DNA of 64,000 nt, from positions 3,413,501 through 3,477,500 of the forward strand of contig NZ_CP011770.1 of NCBI RefSeq assembly GCF_001028705.1, in the 5' to 3' direction. The translations under genes were made by a program, and so were the position numbers. This document shows, one piece after another, positions 1 through 11,211 of this stretch. Under the pieces are notes generated by a model that saw nothing but the letters and a program-made list of their open reading frames with translations, had not been told where the DNA came from and searched no databases. Source of the DNA: Croceicoccus naphthovorans (lineage in GTDB: Bacteria > Pseudomonadota > Alphaproteobacteria > Sphingomonadales > Sphingomonadaceae). Numbering within the stretch: the stretch's first letter is position 1; each line of letters begins with the position of its first letter.

Positions 1-1200
1 GGACTTCCCCGCGCCCGACGGGCCGACGATGGCGATGGTCTCGCCCGGCTCGATCGTCAGCGAGAAATCCTGCAAGGCCGCCTGATCGGGGCGTGCCGGA
101 TAGCGGAAGGTCACATTCTGGAACGCGATGGCCCCGCGCGGCGGGACGGGCAAGGTCTGCGGGCGTTCGGGCGGGGCGATGGATGGGCGCGCGTCTAGCA
201 ATTCGCCCATCCGCTGCGCAGCCCCGGCGGCGCGAAGCAGACTGCCATAGACCTCTGTCAGCGACCCGAACGCCCCGGCGACCAGCCCGACGGTAATGAC
301 GAAAGCCGCGATGGTGCCACCGGTGATATTTCCCGCCGCAACTTCGATGGCGCCCTTCCACAACAGCAGCGTGATGGCGCCGAAGATCAGGAAGATGACG
401 ATCCCGGTCAGCACCGACCGCATGCGGATACGCTGAGCGGCGGTGTCGAAGCTGCGCTCTACCGCGTTGCGAAAGCGGGCGCGTTCGCGATCTTCCTGAT
501 TGAACGCCTGCACCACCTGCATCGCGCCCAGCACTTCCCCCGTCATCGCGCCGACATCTGCGATGCGGTCCTGGCTCGATTTCGACAGATCGCGAACCTT
601 CCGCCCGAACCACAGGATGGGCAGGATGACCGCCGGTATCGCCAGCAGCAGATAGATGCTGAGACCCGGGGCGAGGATGAACATATAGATCGTGCCGCCG
701 ATCGCGGTCACGATATTGCGCAAGGCGACGGAGACGGTGCTGCTGACAGTCTGTTCGATGATCGCGGTATCCGCCGTCATGCGCGAGGCGATTTCGCCGG
801 GGCTGTTTTCCTCAAAAAACGCGGGCGGCATGTCCAGAAGGTGGCGGTTCACCCGCACGCGCAGATCGGCGACCACCCGCTCACCCAGCCACGACACGAA
901 ATAGAACCGTAGCGCCGTGCCGATGGCCAGCACGACTACGATCATCAGCAAGTACTGAAACCAGCGCCCGATCTCGCCGCCGCCGGTAAAGCCCCGGTCG
1001 ATGATCAGCTTGAAGCCCGAGGGGATCGCCAGCGTTGCGGCAGAGGTGATCAGCAGCGCGGCCAGCGCCGCCGCCACGATCCACGGATAGGACCGCGCCG
1101 CCTGTACGATCAGGCGCAGCGGTGCGACGCTGCGCGAAGCCTGTCCGGCCGGTTCTGTCCCGGCGGCTTCTTCCGTTCGGCGGCGCTTCCTCGCGTTCAT
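1..1200 (-). CDS. ABC exporter (fused permease-ATPase), 3' end outside window
   Basis: The 400 codons visible on the minus strand start at ATG 1200 and run off the left edge in frame. A short basic N-terminus is followed by an ABC exporter membrane domain of several hydrophobic segments (about residues 30-310). The start of the nucleotide-binding domain follows, and the last visible residues are a Walker A motif, GPSGAGKS (bases 1-24). This is the layout of MsbA/multidrug half-transporters, which work as homodimers exporting lipids or drugs across the inner membrane. The substrate cannot be told from this part. It is divergent from phaZ, with 176 bases between them. The family is certain; the substrate is unknown. 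Confidence 0.9.
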   Translation of the reverse strand, partial: MNARKRRRTEEAAGTEPAGQASRSVAPLRLIVQAARSYPWIVAAALAALLITSAATLAIPSGFKLIIDRGFTGGGEIGRWFQYLLMIVVVLAIGTALRFYFVSWLGERVVADLRVRVNRHLLDMPPAFFEENSPGEIASRMTADTAIIEQTVSSTVSVALRNIVTAIGGTIYMFILAPGLSIYLLLAIPAVILPILWFGRKVRDLSKSSQDRIADVGAMTGEVLGAMQVVQAFNQEDRERARFRNAVERSFDTAAQRIRMRSVLTGIVIFLIFGAITLLLWKGAIEVAAGNITGGTIAAFVITVGLVAGAFGSLTEVYGSLLRAAGAAQRMGELLDARPSIAPPERPQTLPVPPRGAIAFQNVTFRYPARPDQAALQDFSLTIEPGETIAIVGPSGAGKS

Positions 1201-1282
1201 GGCGCGCGCCCTAGACCAAACGCGCGGCAAGGCAAAGCCTTACCAACGGACAGTGGCGCAAACCCGTGAATTGCCCGAACAA

Positions 1283-1322
1283 GATCGTTTCGCACTGGCA
1301 AAAAGTTCGATTGTGCATTGCA
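1283..1322 (+). promoter_or_regulatory. TGC/GCA-rich element upstream of phaZ (candidate PhaR-type operator)
   Basis: TTGTGCATTGCA sits at 1311-1322, and a second block, TTTCGCACTGGCA followed by AAAAGT, just before it. Both blocks recur, slightly changed, upstream of phaB near 12039-12081. Regulators of PHA metabolism of the PhaR type are known to bind TGC-rich dyads. Assignment to PhaR is inference: no phaR gene is in the window. Confidence 0.5.
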
Positions 1323-1376
1323 ACGAAGCGAAGCTGAGCCGATATTCAGATTGCCGGGGAAAGCGGAGGAGCACGC

Positions 1377-2621
1377 ATGCTTTACGGAATGTACGAACTG
1401 CAAAAGGCTTGGTTGTCGTCGGCAAGCGCCGGGGCATCGGTCGTGTCGGAGTGGTTGGGCAACCCCCGCAATCCCTTGGGGTACACCGGTTTCGGCCCTG
1501 CGGTTTCGTCGGCTCTGGAAGTGTTTTCGCATGCCGCTGCCCCGCGCGGCAAACCGGCGTTCGGCATCGATTCCGTCACCTGCAATGGCAAGGATTACGA
1601 AGTTGTCGAATCGGACGTGCTCCACCGCCCATTCGGCAACCTGAAGCGGTTCAGCCATGCCGGCCTGCCCAAGGATGCGCCCCACCTGCTGATCGTTGCG
1701 CCGATGAGCGGGCACTATGCCACGCTGCTGCGCGGTACGGTCGAGCGGATGGTCGAGAACGCCGTCGTTTACATCAGCGACTGGGCCGATGCGAAGCTGG
1801 TGCCGATGTCGGAAGGCAAGTTCGACCTCGACGACTATATCGACTACGTTATCGAGTTCCTCGAACACATCGGCCCCGGCGCGCACCTCATGGCGGTGTG
1901 CCAGCCATCGGTCCCCGCTTTTGCCGCCACCGCCATCATGGCCGCGAACAAGCATCCGTGCCGCCCTGTCACGCTGACCATGATGGGCGGCCCCATCGAC
2001 ACGCGCGAGGCGCCGACCGAGGTCAACGACATGGCGACCGGTCGCCCGATGGCGTGGTTCAAGCAGAACCTGATCCAGACCGTGCCGCTGCATTATCCGG
2101 GTGCGGGCCGCCGGGTCTATCCGGGGTTTCTGCAACTGGCCGGGTTCATGAGCATGAACCTCGGCAACCACATGATGAGCCACTATGCGATGTTCAAACA
2201 TCTGGTGGTGGGCGACGGCGAAAGCGCCGAGGCGACGAAGATTTTCTACGACGAATATCTGGCCGTCTGCGACATGACGGCGGAATTCTACCTTCAGACG
2301 GTGAACGCGGTATTCAAGGAATACCTCCTCCCGCGCGGGCTCTTGACCCACCGGGGCGAGACCATCGACCTTGGCGCGATCACCGACACCGCGATCCTGT
2401 GCATCGAGGGCGAGCGCGACGATATCTCGGGCGTGGGCCAGACCAAGGCGGCGCTGACCCTGACCCCGAACCTGCCGGACGCGATGAAGCGTTACCATCT
2501 TGCCCCCAAAGTCGGGCACTATGGCATCTTCAACGGGTCGAAATGGCGGGCGACCATCGCGCCCATCGTCGAAGGCTGGATGGCGGGCCATGCGCGGGGC
2601 AGGCTTCAGGCCGTCGCCTGA
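1377..2621 (+). CDS. phaZ: Intracellular polyhydroxyalkanoate depolymerase
   Basis: A 414-residue alpha/beta hydrolase beginning MLYGMYELQKAWL, the typical N-terminus of intracellular PhaZ of the Ralstonia PhaZ1 type. It hydrolyses stored poly(3-hydroxybutyrate) on cytoplasmic granules. The nucleophile elbow reads V-C-Q-P-S with Cys175 in place of the lipase serine, as known for this family. A late Asp (GERDDISG) and His (KVGHYGIF) can complete the triad. A GGAGG ribosome site lies just upstream of ATG 1377. Length is normal. It stands alone, divergent from the ABC exporter, and shares upstream elements with phaB. Confidence 0.93.
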   Translation: MLYGMYELQKAWLSSASAGASVVSEWLGNPRNPLGYTGFGPAVSSALEVFSHAAAPRGKPAFGIDSVTCNGKDYEVVESDVLHRPFGNLKRFSHAGLPKDAPHLLIVAPMSGHYATLLRGTVERMVENAVVYISDWADAKLVPMSEGKFDLDDYIDYVIEFLEHIGPGAHLMAVCQPSVPAFAATAIMAANKHPCRPVTLTMMGGPIDTREAPTEVNDMATGRPMAWFKQNLIQTVPLHYPGAGRRVYPGFLQLAGFMSMNLGNHMMSHYAMFKHLVVGDGESAEATKIFYDEYLAVCDMTAEFYLQTVNAVFKEYLLPRGLLTHRGETIDLGAITDTAILCIEGERDDISGVGQTKAALTLTPNLPDAMKRYHLAPKVGHYGIFNGSKWRATIAPIVEGWMAGHARGRLQAVA

Positions 2622-2715
2622 TCGCATAACTCCGAAACCGCTGCCGCGCGGTTAGCACCGCGTTTACCGTTCCTGTTTAAGACATCTTCTGGTCCTCTAG
2701 GCCAAAAGAAGTATC

Positions 2716-4203
2716 ATGAACGCCCTATTCGGATTCCTTGCCCTGATGCTGCGTGTTGCCGGTGCGCTTGCCGGAGTTGCCGTGGGCTTTCTACTGACCG
2801 ATGCGCAGCTGCATCAGGCGCTTTTGGCCGCAGGGCTGGAAGGGCAGGTGAATGTGCAGGCCGCGCGGATTGCGCTTCACGGCTTTGCGGGCATTCTCGG
2901 CTATGTGGTGATGACCAAGGTTACCGGCATCGCGTTCAACACGCGTTCGGCCCCGCCGGGCACGCGGCGTCAGGCCGCCGCCGCCGTGCCGCGCCTGCGC
3001 CGCCATCTGGTTGAGGGCGAGGCCAAGCCGCAGTCCTCTGCCGTGCCGCAGTACGAAGACCCGAACCCCGCGCCGACAAAGCCGGTGCCGGTATCGTTCC
3101 GCGAGCTGGGGCTGGAGCATCCTTCGGCCAGCGAATATCCCGAACCCGCAGGGGTCGCGCATGAAGCGCCGCGCAAGGATGGCGGCGACGATCACCTCTT
3201 CGAACCGCGTGGAGAGCGCCCCGACAGCGCGGGCAGCGCGTCTGACGAGTGGGACGAAACCCCGCCGCCGGTTACCCGCGCGATGCCCGAACCAAGCGCG
3301 GCCCGACCCGCAGAGACTCGCCCCATCGATCCCCCGCAGCCGCCTGCGCCGCTTGCTTTCGAGACCGTGGCAGAGCCCGAGCCACTTGCCGAACTGGCGC
3401 AAGCCGCGTGGAGTGAGCCGGTTCCCGACGCCGAGAATACCCCCGAATGGCACGCCGCCGTGGCGCAGTGGCCAGAGGAAGTGCCGTTTCCAGGACCGCG
3501 CTATCCGGGTGACACCGCGATATATGGCACGGTACCGGCGGGAAAGGTGGACGCCCACGACGAACCGACGCCAGAGGCCGAGGCATGGCCAGAGAGTATG
3601 TTCGCCGGCGAAGAAACCGAGTTCTCCTCTTGGTCGGGGCCGAAAGAGCAAACAGCCGAACCCGCAGCGGCTTGGGAAGAGGGCGATTCGCCTCCCGACC
3701 TGCCCCGCTCGCTGTTCGGTGGCGCGGGGGAGGACCCGGCAGAGCCGGATTGGCCGGTCGAAGCAGAACCTGCGGAGTCAGAGCCTTCCGTTTCGGCGAT
3801 CGAACCGAGGCCTGAGCCGGACGCGATCGCAACGCCCGAACACGCGCCAGAGCCGATACCGACCCCGCAACCTGCCTATCGCCCCGAACCTGTTGCCACA
3901 GCACCGACCGCCGCGCCCGGCTTCGACATGACCTCGGCCCAGCCTGATTGGTACGATGGGGCGGGCGATGAAGAGGAAGACGCCGACGACGATGGCGCGG
4001 GCTATGGCTCGCTGATCGATGTCGGTCTGGGCAAAAGCCATGCAGCGCGCGGCCCTGCTACACGTCCGGGTGAGGCGGGCATGCCGCCATCGCTGCTGGC
4101 GCCGTCCGGCGGCGGGGGAATCAGGCCGCAGGGCAAGCCGCAGGATTTCCGCCTGCGCGAGGCACTGGACGAATTGGCGCGTTTGAGCGACTCATCGCGA
4201 TAA
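2716..4203 (+). CDS. Pro/Glu/Ala-rich membrane-anchored protein of unknown function
   Basis: 495 residues. The first 80 hold two hydrophobic helices (residues about 5-25 and 50-70), predicted to anchor the protein in the inner membrane. A low-complexity stretch of about 330 residues rich in Pro, Glu and Ala follows, broken by Trp-containing acidic patches. A short acidic run (GDEEEDADDDGAG) and a conserved-looking C-terminal tail (GYGSLIDVGLGK, then DFRLREALDELARL) close it. It resembles a tethered disordered linker ending in a short helix. No enzymatic motif is visible. Codon use matches its neighbours, so it is probably native. ATG 2716 follows an AAAAGAAG ribosome site. Confidence 0.75.
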   Translation: MNALFGFLALMLRVAGALAGVAVGFLLTDAQLHQALLAAGLEGQVNVQAARIALHGFAGILGYVVMTKVTGIAFNTRSAPPGTRRQAAAAVPRLRRHLVEGEAKPQSSAVPQYEDPNPAPTKPVPVSFRELGLEHPSASEYPEPAGVAHEAPRKDGGDDHLFEPRGERPDSAGSASDEWDETPPPVTRAMPEPSAARPAETRPIDPPQPPAPLAFETVAEPEPLAELAQAAWSEPVPDAENTPEWHAAVAQWPEEVPFPGPRYPGDTAIYGTVPAGKVDAHDEPTPEAEAWPESMFAGEETEFSSWSGPKEQTAEPAAAWEEGDSPPDLPRSLFGGAGEDPAEPDWPVEAEPAESEPSVSAIEPRPEPDAIATPEHAPEPIPTPQPAYRPEPVATAPTAAPGFDMTSAQPDWYDGAGDEEEDADDDGAGYGSLIDVGLGKSHAARGPATRPGEAGMPPSLLAPSGGGGIRPQGKPQDFRLREALDELARLSDSSR

Positions 4204-4410
4204 GCGTTCGTCACATCTAAGCCGTTGAATTCACGTGGGGACCGCTCTCGGCATGGCTTGGGGCATGTCATTTTGCGGCTATGTGCAGTTGCAAAAACTG
4301 CTTTGTATCGTCATGGGGGTCCGGTGCGCCATTTCGCTGCGTGATCGCGGCGGGTGAGTCGCCATTTATTTCCGGACACTGGGGTCCGGGCCCCGACAGG
4401 ATAGGTGACA

Positions 4411-7400
4411 ATGGGTTTTCCGCCGGTTCAAGGCCTCTACGATGCGCGCAACGAACATGACGCCTGTGGCGTGGGTTTCATCGCCCATATTAAAGGCGAT
4501 AAATCCAACGCGATTGTTAAACAGGGCCTGACCATTCTGGAAAACCTTGACCATCGCGGTGCGGTGGGCGCTGACCCGTTGCTGGGCGACGGGGCAGGTA
4601 TCCTGATCCAGATGCCCGATGCGTTGTTCCGCAAGTGGGCCGATACCAACGGCAAGACCCTGCCGCCCGCGGGCGATTACGCGGTGGCGATGTGCTTCCT
4701 GCCGCAGGACGATGCCGCGCGCGAATTCATCGTGAACCGGTTTGAAACGTTTATCGCCAAGGAAGGTCAGGACCTGATCGGCTGGCGCGACGTGCCGACC
4801 ACGCTGGACGGGCTGGGCAAGACGGTCATCGCCGAAATGCCGGTTATCCGTCAGGCGATCATCGGTCGTGGCGGCCCGTGCAAGGATCAGGACGCGTTCG
4901 AGCGTAAGATCCTCGCCATCCGCAAGCAGGTGCAGAACCCGCTCGAATCGCTGGCGCAAAAGCATGACCTGCCCGGCCTGACCGAGCTTTACATGCCGAG
5001 TTTTTCGAGCCGGACCATCGTGTACAAGGGCTTGCTGCTCGCCAACCAGGTCGGCAGCTTCTACGACGACCTGCGTGATCCCGACTGCACCTCGGCGCTT
5101 GCGCTGGTCCACCAGCGGTTCAGCACCAACACCTTCCCCAGCTGGAAGCTGGCGCAGCCGTTCCGGCTTATCGCCCACAATGGTGAAATCAACACGGTTC
5201 GCGGCAACGTGAACTGGATGAACGCGCGCCGCCGCACGATGGAATCGCCGCTGTTGGGGTCCGATCTCGACAAGATGTGGCCGATCATCCCGCATGGCCA
5301 GTCGGACACCGCGTGCCTCGACAACGCACTCGAACTGCTCCTTGCCGGTGGCTATTCGCTCAGCCACGCGATGATGATGCTCATCCCCGAGGCTTGGGCC
5401 AAGAACCACGAGATGGATCCGGCCCGCCGCGCGTTCTACGAATATCATGCCGCGTTGATGGAGCCGTGGGACGGCCCCGCCGCCGTCGCCTTTACCGATG
5501 GTCGCCAGATCGCCGCGACGCTGGATCGTAACGGTTTGCGCCCCGCGCGCTATTGCGTGACCAGCGACGATCTTGTCTGCATGGCTTCGGAAAGCGGCGT
5601 ATTGCCGTTCGACGACGATTCGATCACCCGCAAGTGGCGTCTGCAGCCGGGCAAGATGCTGGTCATCGACCTCGATCAGGGCCGCATCATCGAGGATGAG
5701 GAGGTCAAGGCAGAGCTTGCCGCCGCGCAGCCCTATGCCGACTGGCTGAACCATTCGCAGTACAAGCTGGAAGATCTCGACCCGCTGGAGCCGGATGCAG
5801 AGGACGTTCCCGTTCCCGTCGGTGAACTGCTCGATCGCCAGCAGGCATTCGGCTACACGCAGGAAGACGTTTCGAAGTTCCTTGAGCCGATGCTGTTCAA
5901 CGGCGACGATCCGATCGGATCGATGGGCACCGATACGCCCATTGCCGTCCTGTCAAAGCGTTCGCGCCTGCTCTACGACTATTTCAAGCAGAACTTCGCT
6001 CAGGTCACCAACCCGCCGATCGATCCGATCCGCGAAGAACTGGTGATGAGCCTGCTGTCGATGATCGGTCCGCGTCCGAACCTGCTGGGCAAGGAAGCCG
6101 GCACGCACAAGCGGCTGGAAATCAGCCAGCCGATCCTGACCAACGCCGATCTCGCCAAGATCCGTTCGGTAGAGGAAGTGCTGGACGGTGCATTCCGCAC
6201 TGCCACCATCGACATCACCTGGGATGCCAGCACCGGGGCCGACGGGCTGGAGCAGGCGATCAAGGAAATGTGCTGGTCCGCAACCGAAGCGGTGCTGCAG
6301 GACAAGAACATCCTGATCCTCTCCGACCGTGCGCAGGGCCCCGATCGCATTGCGATGCCCGCATTGCTGGCGACGGCAGCGGTCAACGCGCATCTGATCC
6401 GTCAGGGCCTGCGTATGCAGACCGGCCTTGTCGTCGAAACCGGCGAAGCGCGCGAAGTGCACCACTTCTGCGTGCTGGCGGGTTACGGCGCGGAAGCCGT
6501 GAACCCCTACCTCGCGTTCGAGACGCTGGAGCATATCCGCGTCGAGAAGGAAGCCCCGCTGGAGGCTTACGAGGTCGAGAAGAACTACATCAAGGCGGTC
6601 GGCAAGGGCATCCTGAAGGTCATGTCCAAGATGGGCATCTCGACCTATCAGTCCTATTGCGGCGCGCAGATCTTCGACGCGGTCGGTCTGTCGACCAAGT
6701 TCATCGACGCCTACTTCACCGGCACCGCGACCACGATCGAGGGTGTTGGCCTTGCCGAAGTGGCGCAGGAAACCGTGCGTCGTCACCAGGCGGCCTATGG
6801 CCAAGAGGAAATCTACCGCAATCAGCTCGATGTCGGCGGTATTTATCAGTATCGCATCCGTGGCGAAGACCACGCCTGGACCCCGGCGACGATCAGCAAC
6901 CTTCAGCACGCGGTGCGCGGCAACAACTATGCCACGTACGAGGAGTACGCGAAGGACATCAACGAGCAATCGGAACGCCTGCTGACGATCCGCGGCTTGA
7001 TGGATCTGAAGAAGGCGGATGAGCCTCTGCCGCTCGATCAAGTGGAATCGGCGGAAAGCATCGTAAAGCGGTTTGCGACCGGCGCGATGAGCTATGGCTC
7101 GATCAGCTGGGAAGCGCACACGACGCTGGCACTGGCCATGAACCGGATCGGCGGCAAGTCGAACACCGGTGAAGGGGGTGAGGATCCGATCCGTTTCAAG
7201 CCGCTCGAAAACGGCGACACGATGCGTTCGGCGATCAAGCAGGTTGCTTCGGGCCGCTTCGGCGTCACCACCGAGTATCTCGTCAACGCCGACGACATCC
7301 AGATTAAGATGGCGCAGGGCGCAAAGCCCGGCGAGGGTGGCCAGCTGCCCGGACACAAGGTCGACAAGATCATCGGCAAGACGCGGCACTCCACGCCGGG

Positions 7401-9051
7401 CGTAGGCCTGATTTCGCCCCCGCCGCACCACGACATCTACTCGATCGAGGATCTGGCACAGCTGATCCACGACCTGAAGAACGTGAACCGGCAAGCGCGC
7501 ATCTCGGTCAAGCTCGTCTCTGAAGTCGGCGTCGGCACGGTCGCCGCGGGCGTTTCGAAGGCGCGGGCGGACCATGTCACGATCTCTGGTTATGAAGGCG
7601 GCACGGGCGCGTCCCCGCTCACGTCCTTGACGCACGCCGGCTCTCCTTGGGAAATCGGCCTTGCCGAGACGCAGCAGACGCTGCTGCTCAACGATCTGCG
7701 TTCGCGCATTTCGGTGCAGGTCGACGGCGGCCTGCGCACCGGGCGCGACGTCGCCATCGGCGCTCTATTGGGCGCGGACGAGTTCGGCTTCGCCACCGCC
7801 CCGCTGATCGCGGCAGGCTGCATCATGATGCGCAAGTGCCACCTGAATACCTGCCCGGTCGGCGTCGCGACGCAGAACCCGGAGCTGCGCAAGCGCTTCA
7901 CCGGTCAGCCGGAGCACGTGATCAACTACTTCTTCTTCGTGGCCGAAGAGCTGCGCAAGATCATGGCCGAGATGGGTTTTGCCACGCTCGACGAGATGAT
8001 CGGCCGGGTCGACCGGATCGACATGAAAAAGGCGATCACCCACTGGAAGGCCCAGGGCATCGACCTGTCGAAGCTGCTGCACCAGGTGGAAGTGCCCGAA
8101 GGCAAGCAGCTGTTCTGGACCGAGACGCAGGATCATGGCCTCGATGCCGCGCTCGACAACGACCTGATCGCCGCCAGCGCACCCGCGCTGGAAAAGGGCG
8201 AGAGCGTCCGCATCGACCGCGAGATTCGCAACGTGAACCGCACGACCGGCACGATGCTGTCGGGTGAAGTCGCCAAGAAATACGGCCACGCCGGCCTGCC
8301 CGACAACACGATCCGCGTGAACTTCACCGGCGTTGCGGGGCAGTCGTTCGCGGCATGGCTGGCGCACGGCGTCACGCTGGACCTTGTCGGCGACGGCAAC
8401 GACTATGTCGGCAAGGGCCTGTCGGGCGGCCGCGTCATCGTCCGTCCACCCGAAGGCGCGCCGCGCGAACCGGGCGACAACATCATCGTTGGCAACACCG
8501 TGCTGTACGGCGCGATTGCGGGCGAGGCCTATTTCAACGGCGTCGCAGGCGAACGTTTCGCCGTCCGCAATTCTGGCGCGATCGCGGTTGTCGAAGGCAT
8601 TGGCGACCACGGGTGTGAGTATATGACCGGCGGCACCGTACTGGTGCTGGGGCCCACGGGCCGTAACTTCGCTGCTGGCATGAGCGGCGGCATCGCCTAT
8701 GTTTACGACCCCGACGGCGTGTTCGATAAACATTGCAACACGGCGATGGTGGACCTGCGCGCCGTGGCCAACGCCCGCGACGAAGACGACGGCATCGGCC
8801 GTCCGGTTCAGCGCGGTCGCGGGATCGAGGACTTCGGCATGGGCGATCCGCTCTACCACGATGCGGAACGCCTGAAGGTCCTGCTCGAACGGCACCACCT
8901 GCACACCGGCAGTGCGAAGGCGCGGGCGCTGCTCGACGATTTCGACAATGCCGTCACGAAATTCGTGAAGGTGATGCCGCGCGACTACGAAAACGCGCTG
9001 AAAAACCTCGAAGCCGAGCGTCTTGCCGCTCAGAGCGAAGCTGCGGAATAA
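4411..9051 (+). CDS. gltB: Glutamate synthase (NADPH) large subunit
   Basis: About 1546 residues, full length. GltB transfers the amide nitrogen of glutamine to 2-oxoglutarate, using electrons passed on by GltD. The class II glutaminase nucleophile is Cys19 (DACGVGF), exposed after removal of an 18-residue propeptide. The FMN/2-oxoglutarate synthase domain carries the 3Fe-4S cysteines in [15 protein letters not shown] (about residues 1137-1150). The C-terminal glycine-rich beta-helix domain has repeated GG motifs. ATG 4411 is preferred over an in-frame GTG at 4405 because AGG at 4403-4405 fits it. gltD follows 12 bases downstream, so the two form an operon. Confidence 0.97.
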   Translation: MGFPPVQGLYDARNEHDACGVGFIAHIKGDKSNAIVKQGLTILENLDHRGAVGADPLLGDGAGILIQMPDALFRKWADTNGKTLPPAGDYAVAMCFLPQDDAAREFIVNRFETFIAKEGQDLIGWRDVPTTLDGLGKTVIAEMPVIRQAIIGRGGPCKDQDAFERKILAIRKQVQNPLESLAQKHDLPGLTELYMPSFSSRTIVYKGLLLANQVGSFYDDLRDPDCTSALALVHQRFSTNTFPSWKLAQPFRLIAHNGEINTVRGNVNWMNARRRTMESPLLGSDLDKMWPIIPHGQSDTACLDNALELLLAGGYSLSHAMMMLIPEAWAKNHEMDPARRAFYEYHAALMEPWDGPAAVAFTDGRQIAATLDRNGLRPARYCVTSDDLVCMASESGVLPFDDDSITRKWRLQPGKMLVIDLDQGRIIEDEEVKAELAAAQPYADWLNHSQYKLEDLDPLEPDAEDVPVPVGELLDRQQAFGYTQEDVSKFLEPMLFNGDDPIGSMGTDTPIAVLSKRSRLLYDYFKQNFAQVTNPPIDPIREELVMSLLSMIGPRPNLLGKEAGTHKRLEISQPILTNADLAKIRSVEEVLDGAFRTATIDITWDASTGADGLEQAIKEMCWSATEAVLQDKNILILSDRAQGPDRIAMPALLATAAVNAHLIRQGLRMQTGLVVETGEAREVHHFCVLAGYGAEAVNPYLAFETLEHIRVEKEAPLEAYEVEKNYIKAVGKGILKVMSKMGISTYQSYCGAQIFDAVGLSTKFIDAYFTGTATTIEGVGLAEVAQETVRRHQAAYGQEEIYRNQLDVGGIYQYRIRGEDHAWTPATISNLQHAVRGNNYATYEEYAKDINEQSERLLTIRGLMDLKKADEPLPLDQVESAESIVKRFATGAMSYGSISWEAHTTLALAMNRIGGKSNTGEGGEDPIRFKPLENGDTMRSAIKQVASGRFGVTTEYLVNADDIQIKMAQGAKPGEGGQLPGHKVDKIIGKTRHSTPGVGLISPPPHHDIYSIEDLAQLIHDLKNVNRQARISVKLVSEVGVGTVAAGVSKARADHVTISGYEGGTGASPLTSLTHAGSPWEIGLAETQQTLLLNDLRSRISVQVDGGLRTGRDVAIGALLGADEFGFATAPLIAAGCIMMRKCHLNTCPVGVATQNPELRKRFTGQPEHVINYFFFVAEELRKIMAEMGFATLDEMIGRVDRIDMKKAITHWKAQGIDLSKLLHQVEVPEGKQLFWTETQDHGLDAALDNDLIAASAPALEKGESVRIDREIRNVNRTTGTMLSGEVAKKYGHAGLPDNTIRVNFTGVAGQSFAAWLAHGVTLDLVGDGNDYVGKGLSGGRVIVRPPEGAPREPGDNIIVGNTVLYGAIAGEAYFNGVAGERFAVRNSGAIAVVEGIGDHGCEYMTGGTVLVLGPTGRNFAAGMSGGIAYVYDPDGVFDKHCNTAMVDLRAVANARDEDDGIGRPVQRGRGIEDFGMGDPLYHDAERLKVLLERHHLHTGSAKARALLDDFDNAVTKFVKVMPRDYENALKNLEAERLAAQSEAAE

Positions 9052-9063
9052 GGGGCAGATACG

Positions 9064-10500
9064 ATGGGCAAGGAAACCGGCTTTCTCGAACTCGATCGCG
9101 TCGACCGTACTTATGCGGACCCGGCGGAGCGCCTTCAGCACTATCGGGAATTCGTGATTCCCCACACCGAGGATGGGCTGCGTTCGCAGGCCTCGCGGTG
9201 CATGAATTGCGGCATTCCCTATTGTCACAACGGCTGTCCGGTGAACAACATCATCCCGGACTGGAACCACATGACCTATGAGGGGGACTGGAAGGAGGCG
9301 CTGATCACGCTGCACTCCACCAACAATTTCCCCGAGTTCACCGGCCGCATCTGCCCCGCCCCGTGCGAAGCGGCGTGCACCCTCAACATCACCGACGAAC
9401 CGGTGACCATCAAGTCGATCGAATGCGCCATCGTCGACAAGGGGTGGGAGAACGACTGGATCAAGCCGCAACCGCCGGAAAAGAAGACCGGAAAGTCGGT
9501 TGCCGTCGTCGGTTCGGGACCTGCGGGCATGGCCTGCGCGCAGCAGCTGGCGCGCGCGGGGCACTCCGTCACGGTGTTCGAGAAGAACGACCGGGTCGGC
9601 GGATTGCTGCGTTACGGCATTCCCGACTTCAAGATGGAAAAGCATCTGATCAACCGCCGCGCGGCACAGATGGAGGCCGAAGGCGTTACCTTCCGCACCA
9701 GCACCGAGGTCGGGGTGGAGATCACGCTCAAGACGCTGAAGGAAAACTTCGACGCGGTCGTCCTGTCGGGCGGCGCGGAAGATGCCCGTACGCTCGATAT
9801 TCCGGGTTCGGAAATGAGCGGCGTGCGCCTTGCGATGGAATTCCTGACGCAGCAGAACAAGCGCAACGCGGGCGATGACGAACAGCGCGCCGCCCCGCGC
9901 GGCACGCTGACCGCGACGGGCAAGCACGTCATCGTCATCGGCGGCGGCGATACCGGTTCGGACTGCGTCGGCACCAGCAACCGTCAGGGCGCAGCCAGCG
10001 TCACGCAGCTGGAAATCATGCCCAAACCGCCGGAGCGCGAGGACAAGGCGATGACGTGGCCGAACTGGCCGCTGAAGCTGCGCACCTCGTCCAGCCACGA
10101 AGAGGGTGTCGACCGTGACTTCTCTGTCCTGACCAAACGGGTCGTGGGCGAGAACGGGAAGGTCACCGGCCTCGAATGCGTCCGCCTCGAATGGGAAGGC
10201 CGCGAGATGAAGGAAGTGCCGGGCAGCGAATTCACGCTGAAGGCCGACCTGATCCTGCTTGCGATGGGCTTCGTCGGTCCGAAGAAGGCCGGTATGCTCG
10301 ACAAGGCCAACCTCGAGTATGACGCGCGCGGCAATGTCGCGGCAAATACCGACGACTATCGCACCAGCGATGCGCAGGTCTGGGTCTGCGGTGACATGCG
10401 CCGTGGGCAGAGCCTTGTCGTCTGGGCGATCCGCGAAGGCCGTCAGGCTGCGCGCAGCGTCGATCTGGCGCTGATGGGCGAGACCGAACTGCCGCGCTGA
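9064..10500 (+). CDS. gltD: Glutamate synthase small subunit
   Basis: 478 residues, the usual length. GltD oxidises NADPH through FAD and passes electrons over 4Fe-4S clusters to GltB. Cluster cysteines lie in [14 protein letters not shown] and CPAPCEAAC (about residues 45-105). The FAD Rossmann motif is [11 protein letters not shown] (about 143) and the NADPH motif is GGGDTGSDC (about 298). It follows gltB by 12 bases and is followed by a strong intrinsic terminator at 10522, which closes the operon. Confidence 0.97.
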   Translation: MGKETGFLELDRVDRTYADPAERLQHYREFVIPHTEDGLRSQASRCMNCGIPYCHNGCPVNNIIPDWNHMTYEGDWKEALITLHSTNNFPEFTGRICPAPCEAACTLNITDEPVTIKSIECAIVDKGWENDWIKPQPPEKKTGKSVAVVGSGPAGMACAQQLARAGHSVTVFEKNDRVGGLLRYGIPDFKMEKHLINRRAAQMEAEGVTFRTSTEVGVEITLKTLKENFDAVVLSGGAEDARTLDIPGSEMSGVRLAMEFLTQQNKRNAGDDEQRAAPRGTLTATGKHVIVIGGGDTGSDCVGTSNRQGAASVTQLEIMPKPPEREDKAMTWPNWPLKLRTSSSHEEGVDRDFSVLTKRVVGENGKVTGLECVRLEWEGREMKEVPGSEFTLKADLILLAMGFVGPKKAGMLDKANLEYDARGNVAANTDDYRTSDAQVWVCGDMRRGQSLVVWAIREGRQAARSVDLALMGETELPR

Positions 10501-10521
10501 TCGGCGCGACTATGCAATGAC

Positions 10522-10561
10522 AAAGGGCGCGCTCCGGATGCGGGGCGCGCCCTTTTGTTTT
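10522..10561 (+). terminator. Intrinsic terminator of gltBD
   Basis: AAAGGGCGCGC (10522-10532) pairs perfectly with GCGCGCCCTTT (10545-10555) around a 12-base loop. A T-rich run to 10561 follows. Confidence 0.9.
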
Positions 10562-10598
10562 GCTTGCAAGTCTGGCGTTGCGGCCCGACATGGTCGGG

Positions 10599-11171
10599 AT
10601 GACGCCATCCTCGATCCTGTCCGCGACTTATGTCCAACACCTGCATTTGCTCGCCAACTGGTTGACCAAGGCGCGCGATCAGCTGGGGGATGCTGCCGCT
10701 CAAGACCTTTTGGTCTCCCGGATCGCGCCAGATATGTTTCCGCTGGCGACCCAAGTCCGCTTTGTCTGTGCGCAGGCCTTGGAAGGGACATACCGGCTGC
10801 GTGAGATGGAGTTCCCCGCGCTCGTCGGCGAAATGCTGAAAGAGGGTCAGAACGCTGGTGATGCCCCAGGCACGATCGATAGCGCCCTCGCGCGGATCGA
10901 GCAGACGATCACGGTTGTCGAAAAATTGCTGAACCCGGCCAAGGTCGATGCCCCGGACCGGCCTGTCGCGCATAGCCTGCCCATCGGCATTGTTTTCGAT
11001 GTAACGTTGGAACAGTACGTTCGCGACTGGGCCTTGCCGCAGTTCTATTTTCACCTCGTCACTGCCTACGCGATCATGCGGGGGCAGGGCGTGGAACTGG
11101 GCAAGGCAGATTTCGTCGCACACATGTTTGCGCACGTAAGGCCCGGCACATTGCCTGCGAACATGGGGTAA
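10599..11171 (+). CDS. DUF1993 family protein
   Basis: About 190 residues from ATG 10599 (an in-frame ATG lies at 10590; upstream reading enters the gltD terminator). The sequence carries the DUF1993 pattern: an N-terminal helix (SATYVQHLHLLANWLTKA), RIAPDMFPLATQV in the middle, and FYFHLVTAYAIMRGQGVELGKADF near the end. The fold is expected to be a DinB-like four-helix bundle; no biochemical role is established. It is convergent with phaB. The start is uncertain because no strong ribosome site is visible. Confidence 0.85.
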   Translation: MTPSSILSATYVQHLHLLANWLTKARDQLGDAAAQDLLVSRIAPDMFPLATQVRFVCAQALEGTYRLREMEFPALVGEMLKEGQNAGDAPGTIDSALARIEQTITVVEKLLNPAKVDAPDRPVAHSLPIGIVFDVTLEQYVRDWALPQFYFHLVTAYAIMRGQGVELGKADFVAHMFAHVRPGTLPANMG

Positions 11172-11179
11172 GTCGGGAG

Positions 11180-11204
11180 GGGGCGGCGATCGGTTTGCCG
11201 CCCC
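11180..11204. terminator. Hairpin between convergent DUF1993 gene and phaB
   Basis: GGGGCGGC (11180-11187) and GCCGCCCC (11197-11204) form a perfect 8-base stem with a 9-base loop. No T-run follows on either strand, so it is at most a weak bidirectional terminator. Confidence 0.4.
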
Positions 11205-11211
11205 GAACCGA

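Noticed and set aside
1197..2629. Two 476-codon frames on both strands over phaZ
   Set aside because: They are shifted or antisense readings of phaZ with Arg/Pro/Gly-rich products and no family similarity.
5953..10098. Long antisense frames (560 and 777 codons) over gltB-gltD
   Set aside because: Typical GC-rich antisense artefacts, His/Arg/Asp-rich; the plus-strand genes explain the region fully.
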